A DNA stretch of 64,000 nt from Acinetobacter sp. ANC 4204. GTDB lineage: Bacteria > Pseudomonadota > Gammaproteobacteria > Pseudomonadales > Moraxellaceae. The stretch lies in assembly GCF_002135205.1 (NCBI RefSeq), contig NZ_NEFZ01000004.1, positions 62,001 to 126,000 on the forward strand, written 5' to 3'. Shown piece by piece: positions 59,855-64,000 of the stretch; position 1 is the stretch's first letter; every line of letters begins with the position of its first letter. Under the pieces are notes generated by a model. It made no database searches, was not told the DNA's origin, and worked only from the letters and a program-made list of their open reading frames with translations. Position numbers and translations under genes: made by a program.

Positions 59855-60664
59855 ATGTCATTAGAAAAAAGTGAAGTAGCAGCAGTTGTGGAACATTGTG
59901 CACCAGTAATGGATTTAGTGCGTGGCGGTCTACAGGCTGTCCATGAGAACTTCAAAGTTCTTGATGCTGAAAAGTATCAAGATGGGCGCAACCGAATTCG
60001 TGGCATTTTTGCAACACCAATCTTTGCAGATTTTGCTCAATACATTGCAGATGCACCAACGACTGGACCAGTACCAGTATTCGTTTCTCGTGATGATGTT
60101 AAAGCTGTTGCTGTATTGAATTATAGTGAAAAAGGCTTTGACCAAGGTCATTGCGACCACACAGCAACATTACAACTTGATCCAACTGTTGTTTGGAAAA
60201 AGTTAAATCAACTTAAAGATACGAAACTTGATCAAAAACGTTTTGCAACCTTCCTTGAAGATTGGGCAAGCGTATTGTCAGCGGTTGATGCAGACGAAAA
60301 TGAAATCAGTATCAAAGAAGCGATTGTCGCTGTACGCAATATGAAAGTGGATATCAACACTTCAAATGAAGCGGAAGTAGAAAATACTCGTGAAGTACAA
60401 ACTGCCTATACCGATATCGCTGCTAAAGCTAAAAAAGGTCAACTACCTGCAAAATTCAAAATTCTTGATACGGCGTATGTGGGCTTAGATGAAAAAGAAA
60501 TCGAATTACGTCTAATTGTGAATGGCGGTAGCGGTGAGCCTATTTTCGCAATCCAAATTGTGAAAGAAGAAATCCTGGTAAATGAAATCATCCAGGAATT
60601 TAAGCAAAAAGTAATTGATTTACTTCCAGAACAACAAGTTCTGATTGGTACCTTTTCCGCTTAA
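59855..60664 (+). CDS. DUF2303 family phage protein
   Basis: 269 residues with family features: FKVLDAEKYQDGRNRIRGIFATP near residue 35, a GFDQGHCDHTATLQLDPTVVWKKL segment and FATFLEDWASVL near 130. DUF2303 proteins occur in phage recombination operons next to single-strand annealing functions; mechanism is not known. AAGGA ribosome site. Ends before a strong hairpin. Confidence 0.8.
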   Translation: MSLEKSEVAAVVEHCAPVMDLVRGGLQAVHENFKVLDAEKYQDGRNRIRGIFATPIFADFAQYIADAPTTGPVPVFVSRDDVKAVAVLNYSEKGFDQGHCDHTATLQLDPTVVWKKLNQLKDTKLDQKRFATFLEDWASVLSAVDADENEISIKEAIVAVRNMKVDINTSNEAEVENTREVQTAYTDIAAKAKKGQLPAKFKILDTAYVGLDEKEIELRLIVNGGSGEPIFAIQIVKEEILVNEIIQEFKQKVIDLLPEQQVLIGTFSA

Positions 60665-60685
60665 AACTAAAAATTAAGCAATAAA

Positions 60686-60723
60686 AAGCCCCGAAATTTT
60701 GGTCGAGGACGGGGCTTCTTTAA
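60686..60723 (+). terminator. intrinsic terminator within the rightward operon
   Basis: AAGCCCCG and CGGGGCTT arms around a 15-base loop, followed by CTTTAA. Genes beyond it (exonuclease, RecT) need partial read-through, antitermination or a second promoter. Confidence 0.75.
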
Positions 60724-60751
60724 GGGGTATAGCAATCGCTATAAGGAGATT

Positions 60752-61198
60752 ATGAACATGGTTTCAGTAAATTTCAAATCTATTTTGTTGGGTTTAAGTG
60801 GCGCGGTAACAGTGACAGCTGTATTGGCTTCTGTGCAAATGTATCAACCAACCAAGTTCTTCAATGAAGAACACCCTCCAATCACAGTTGAATCAAACTT
60901 CTACAAAGTAGATGAGCTTGATTTGGGGCCATACAACGACTGTCAACATGACTGTCATGCAACCTTATTAACAGCAAATGACCAGTATTACATCGAAGTG
61001 AATTTTGACTATTCAGGTTTCGATGATGGTAACAGCTTTAATCGTGCTGAAGGCATTCAGATTGATCGCTTAGAACCTGAATTGGTCGGTGATGAAGATG
61101 GTGAAATCAATGCATATCTTGATCGTTATGAACTCGTAAAAATCAATGATGCCATTGAAGATTCTATCGCTGTGAAATTACATAAATTGAGAGGTTGA
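60752..61198 (+). CDS. membrane-anchored small protein
   Basis: 148 residues with one N-terminal hydrophobic helix (about 9-30, SILLGLSGAVTVTAVLASVQMY) and an acidic C-terminal domain rich in Asp/Glu/Tyr (VDELDLGPYNDCQHDCHATLL). The two Cys (C-x3-C with His) could bind metal. AAGGAG ribosome site. The next gene starts one base after its stop. Unknown function. Confidence 0.6.
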   Translation: MNMVSVNFKSILLGLSGAVTVTAVLASVQMYQPTKFFNEEHPPITVESNFYKVDELDLGPYNDCQHDCHATLLTANDQYYIEVNFDYSGFDDGNSFNRAEGIQIDRLEPELVGDEDGEINAYLDRYELVKINDAIEDSIAVKLHKLRG

Positions 61199-61199
61199 T

Positions 61200-61586
61200 A
61201 TGCTTGATTTAATTGAAATTAAAACAGCTAAAAGCGAAAAAAACGATCCAACCGAAAGTATTCAAGCTGTTGTATACCGCGCTTTGTTTGGTGAGCCTGT
61301 CAAAAGCAACGAATTTGAATTCGATGTTGGAAATAAAACTGTTATTTGCCTAATGCATGGCTTTCCTTGGCATGTGGTTTCTAAAGATGAACCATTTAAT
61401 AACCATAACGGTGAATTTTGGGGATGGAATCCGTTCAAAGTCAAAAGTTCTGGTCGATTTGGTGGTGGATGGGCTTTCAAATTTGGCATCACTTCAAATG
61501 AAAATTTTCGTGAATTAGTTACTGATGTCGGAATTGGTTCAATTCGTTTGGAAATCATGAATTCACGTAGAGGATTTAGAGCATGA
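61200..61586 (+). CDS. small early protein of unknown function
   Basis: 128 residues, alpha-beta, with LMHGFPWHVVSKDEPFN and GEFWGWNPFKVKSSGRFGGGWAFKFG, an aromatic and Gly-rich core. No family recognised. It starts one base after the previous stop, so translation is coupled. Confidence 0.6.
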   Translation: MLDLIEIKTAKSEKNDPTESIQAVVYRALFGEPVKSNEFEFDVGNKTVICLMHGFPWHVVSKDEPFNNHNGEFWGWNPFKVKSSGRFGGGWAFKFGITSNENFRELVTDVGIGSIRLEIMNSRRGFRA

Positions 61587-61650
61587 AAATCAAAAAGATT
61601 ACCTCTCACAACTAAATATAGTGCCAATCAAACAATATAAGGTGAACACA

Positions 61651-62331
61651 ATGCCAAATCATGTATCCAATAAGATTGAAATCACTTCAACAAATGCAGC
61701 CGATGCACTTAATTACATGCGTGCAAATGAGCGTGAATTTGACTTCAATAAAATCATTCCAATGCCTGAATCTCTAAATGTTGAATCAGGATCTCGTACC
61801 GATGCTGCACTAGCATATGCTTTATCAGAAGGCTTCAAGTCAGAGCTTACAGCTGATCAAATTGAAAAATACTTCGAAGATGGCTTTTTCACCACAAAAG
61901 AAGCTGTGGCTCAACGTGATTTAGCCACAGCTCAGCGTCTTATTGATGATAATTCTGAAACTGCTGAAAATCTCCTAAAGCTCGGGCAACAGATCATTTC
62001 AAACGTAGATACCTATGGCGCTAAAACTTGGTACCAATGGGCGATCCCAAACTGGGGAACGAAATGGAATGCTTATGATGTGAAAGTGGAAGAAGCTCAA
62101 GTGACTTTTGATACCGCATGGAACTCTCCTCTCGTTGTGCTGGACGCATGGATTTCTCAATTCAAGTTAAGTTGCACAGTTAAAGCTTTTGATGAAGGTC
62201 ATAATTTTTGGTTCATTCGAACCTACAAAGACGGTGTTCTTGAATCAGAGAGAGACACTTTAAAAGAAGATTGCAATTCCTTATGCAAAGAGCTCAAGGG
62301 ATATGACCCATCCGAAGAAGATGAGGATTAA
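61651..62331 (+). CDS. Api92/YubB-like ferredoxin-fold protein
   Basis: 226 residues from ATG 61651 with AAGGTG upstream. It starts MPNHVSNKIEITSTN and carries FDFNKIIPMPESL, then WYQWAIPNWGTKWNAYDV, VTFDTAWNSPLVVLDAWISQF and an acidic end, the pattern of the DUF1281/Api92-like family found on plasmids and phages. Role unknown. It lies just before the exonuclease gene. Confidence 0.75.
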   Translation: MPNHVSNKIEITSTNAADALNYMRANEREFDFNKIIPMPESLNVESGSRTDAALAYALSEGFKSELTADQIEKYFEDGFFTTKEAVAQRDLATAQRLIDDNSETAENLLKLGQQIISNVDTYGAKTWYQWAIPNWGTKWNAYDVKVEEAQVTFDTAWNSPLVVLDAWISQFKLSCTVKAFDEGHNFWFIRTYKDGVLESERDTLKEDCNSLCKELKGYDPSEEDED

Positions 62332-62334
62332 TTT

Positions 62335-63324
62335 ATGAATACACAAGTTAATCGTGACCAATTTCTTGCAGGTCGTAAAAAGGGTATCGGTGGTTCAGAT
62401 GTTGCTGCAATCCTTGGTTTCAGCCCATACAAATCACCATACCAATTGTGGTTAGACAAAACTGGTCGCAGTGAACGTAAAGAATCACAAAATGAGTCTG
62501 CCCATTTCGGCAACTTACTTGAAGACGTTGTTGCAAAAGAGTTCTCACGTCGCTCAGGTATGAAAGTTCAACGTGTTACTCAGCAATTAACTCTTGAAAA
62601 CATCGGAGAGTCTTGGGCTATCGGTAACATTGACCGTGCTGTTGTAAATCCTGAAATCGCAGGTCGTGTTTATTTCGATAAAGATGGCAAGTTGACCACT
62701 GACCAAGGTTTGGAATGTAAAACGGCTTCTGAATATCTTTCTAAATTATTCGGTGAAGAAGGTTCAGACCAAATTCCAGATTATTACCTGACTCAATGTC
62801 TTTGGTACATGAAGCTTACAGGCTTCCAAGTATGGCACCTTGCCGTTCTCATTGGTGGCAATAAGTTCCGCATGTATCGAATAGAGCGTGATGACGATTT
62901 AATTGAATCAATCTTTAAACAAGTTAAAGCATTTTGGTTCAACCATGTCATTGCTGATGTGCCACCCGACCCTACTTGTTTTGATGATGTTCTGCACCGC
63001 TGGTCTAAGCATATTGTAGGCAAACAAGTAGAAGCAACTTTTGAGCAAATCAAACTCAATGAGGAGTTGATCACAGTTCAAGGTCGCCAAAAAACAGATA
63101 AAGCTCGTGAAGACGAGATCAAATTAACACTTGTTTCATCCATGCAAGATGCAGAAATGATGATTAGCCAAGGCATGACCATTTGCACTTACAAAGAACA
63201 ATCCTCTACCCGTATCGACAGTACGCTGTTGAAAAAAGAAGAACCTGATTTATTTGCGAAATATAGCAAAACCTCCAGCACCCGAGTTTTCCGTATTTCA
63301 AACAAATTTAAAGAAACAGTTTAA
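62335..63324 (+). CDS. YqaJ-family recombination exonuclease
   Basis: 329 residues. GIGGSDVAAILGFSPYKSPYQLW at residue 17, ESAHFGNLLEDVVAKEF near 58 and the catalytic E-x-K in GLECKTASEYL near 125 define the YqaJ/lambda-exonuclease fold. It would resect double-strand ends 5' to 3' so that the RecT product can anneal strands. Directly followed by recT, the classic two-gene phage recombination pair. Confidence 0.9.
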   Translation: MNTQVNRDQFLAGRKKGIGGSDVAAILGFSPYKSPYQLWLDKTGRSERKESQNESAHFGNLLEDVVAKEFSRRSGMKVQRVTQQLTLENIGESWAIGNIDRAVVNPEIAGRVYFDKDGKLTTDQGLECKTASEYLSKLFGEEGSDQIPDYYLTQCLWYMKLTGFQVWHLAVLIGGNKFRMYRIERDDDLIESIFKQVKAFWFNHVIADVPPDPTCFDDVLHRWSKHIVGKQVEATFEQIKLNEELITVQGRQKTDKAREDEIKLTLVSSMQDAEMMISQGMTICTYKEQSSTRIDSTLLKKEEPDLFAKYSKTSSTRVFRISNKFKETV

Positions 63325-63335
63325 GGAATTTTATT

Positions 63336-64000
63336 ATGAACGCATTAACAACCCCACAAAATGGTCAGATTGCCCACTTAACTGCTTTTGACATCATGAT
63401 GAATCCTGAAATTATGGATCGTTTTGAGCGCATTGCAAGTGTCATGGCTTCATCAAAATTTGCAGTGCCGAAACATCTTCAGGGTAATACTGGTGACTGT
63501 TTAGCAATCATTATGCAGTCTGCGCAATGGCAAATGGATCCTTTCGCAGTTGCACAAAAAACCCATCAAATTAATGGTGTATTAGGGTATGAAGCGCAAC
63601 TTGTGAATGCTGTGATTACCAACCGTGCACCTATCACTGGTCGTTTGAATTTTGAATGGTATGGCGATTGGGCAAAAATCAACGGCAAGGAAGATAAATC
63701 ATGGGATAAAGGCATTAAAGTTTGGGCAACATTAAAGGGTGAAGCTTCTCCACGTGAAATTGATATTTCTATGGGACAAGTAGGCTCAGTACGCAATTCA
63801 CCTTTATGGGTAAGTGATCCACGCCAACAACTTGCATATCTCGCTATTAAACGCTGGTCACGCTTATATACACCCGATGTAATTCTAGGTGTTTATACCC
63901 CAGATGAGATTGCTGAACGTGAAGAACTTGATGTTACCCCAGTTCAATCAACGGTAAAAAAACATCAAGGTTCGAGTGGGCTTAAGGCTCAGATGGCCGA
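63336..64000 (+). CDS. recT: RecT-family single-strand annealing protein, 3' end outside window
   Basis: Open from ATG 63336 to the window edge (221 codons seen). FAVPKHLQGNTGDCLAIIMQSAQWQMDPFAVAQKTHQINGVLGYEAQLVNAVI and WVSDPRQQLAYLAIKRWSRLYTPDVILGVYTPDEI are typical of the RecT/RedB superfamily. It anneals complementary strands produced by the YqaJ exonuclease. About 12 bases separate the two genes, with AAGGAA before the ATG. Confidence 0.88.
   Translation, partial: MNALTTPQNGQIAHLTAFDIMMNPEIMDRFERIASVMASSKFAVPKHLQGNTGDCLAIIMQSAQWQMDPFAVAQKTHQINGVLGYEAQLVNAVITNRAPITGRLNFEWYGDWAKINGKEDKSWDKGIKVWATLKGEASPREIDISMGQVGSVRNSPLWVSDPRQQLAYLAIKRWSRLYTPDVILGVYTPDEIAEREELDVTPVQSTVKKHQGSSGLKAQMA

Overview
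This is AT-rich Gammaproteobacterial DNA that looks like Acinetobacter. It holds about 7 kb of chromosome followed by most of one temperate tailed phage (a prophage). The genus call rests on codon and protein style and on the Acinetobacter-type UmuD/UmuC pair; no rRNA or other definitive marker is present. Chromosomal genes (2-6997) are a PepSY-type membrane protein (truncated at the left edge) with a DUF3325-like partner, a TauE/SafE transporter, a class I DAHP synthase, a DUF442 phosphatase-like protein lacking the catalytic arginine, ispF, a stand-alone CinA C-terminal domain protein and three unrecognised membrane or exported proteins.

The prophage begins at about 7424, where a CAU-anticodon tRNA gene is cut in its anticodon stem. 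It runs past the right edge; no integrase or second attachment site is in the window. Next to the junction lie candidate integrase arm sites (7457-7600) and an SOS-type palindrome before umuD-umuC. A cargo zone follows (9773-14707): an AbiL/RloA-RloB-type abortive-infection pair, an unrecognised 559-residue protein, and a NYN nuclease with a C-terminal LOTUS-like region. Inside it lies a broken second copy of the 3' end of the phage spanin gene (11799-11889), which shows that this edge of the lysis cassette has been rebuilt by recombination.

The late genes are all on the minus strand and read from right to left (48291 down to 14735): small terminase, large terminase, portal, a Gp49/Gp66-family protein, scaffold, N4-gp56-type major capsid protein, decoration protein, RyR-domain protein, head adaptor, a CsrA-like small protein, a set of tail or virion proteins, a 3137-residue polyvalent virion protein (pyrophosphatase-like, three HExxH sites, ADP-ribosyltransferase-like and PLxRFG regions), then holin, SAR endolysin and overlapping Rz/Rz1 spanins. 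A head with a P22-like gene order, an N4-gp56 capsid and one giant internal protein suggests a temperate podovirus resembling the Bcep22 group (inference). One Cys-rich gene (42595-42789) runs against the late operon with its own promoter and terminator, and a 17-base motif recurs at the open gene junctions of this operon.

The leftward early operon (57502 down to 49352) encodes a Cro-like regulator, several small zinc-binding and ASCH-like proteins, a C5 cytosine methyltransferase with repeated target-recognition modules, DnaT/DnaC-type replication proteins, a DUF1064 nuclease and a winged-helix protein. A DUF2971 gene sits between it and the terminase genes. A LexA/CI-type repressor (57610-58335) lies between two clusters of TTAGG-N4-CCTAA operators (57530-57592 and 59390-59449). 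The second cluster covers a near-consensus promoter driving the rightward operon: DUF2303, small exported or unknown proteins, an Api92-like protein, YqaJ exonuclease and RecT, the last cut by the window edge.
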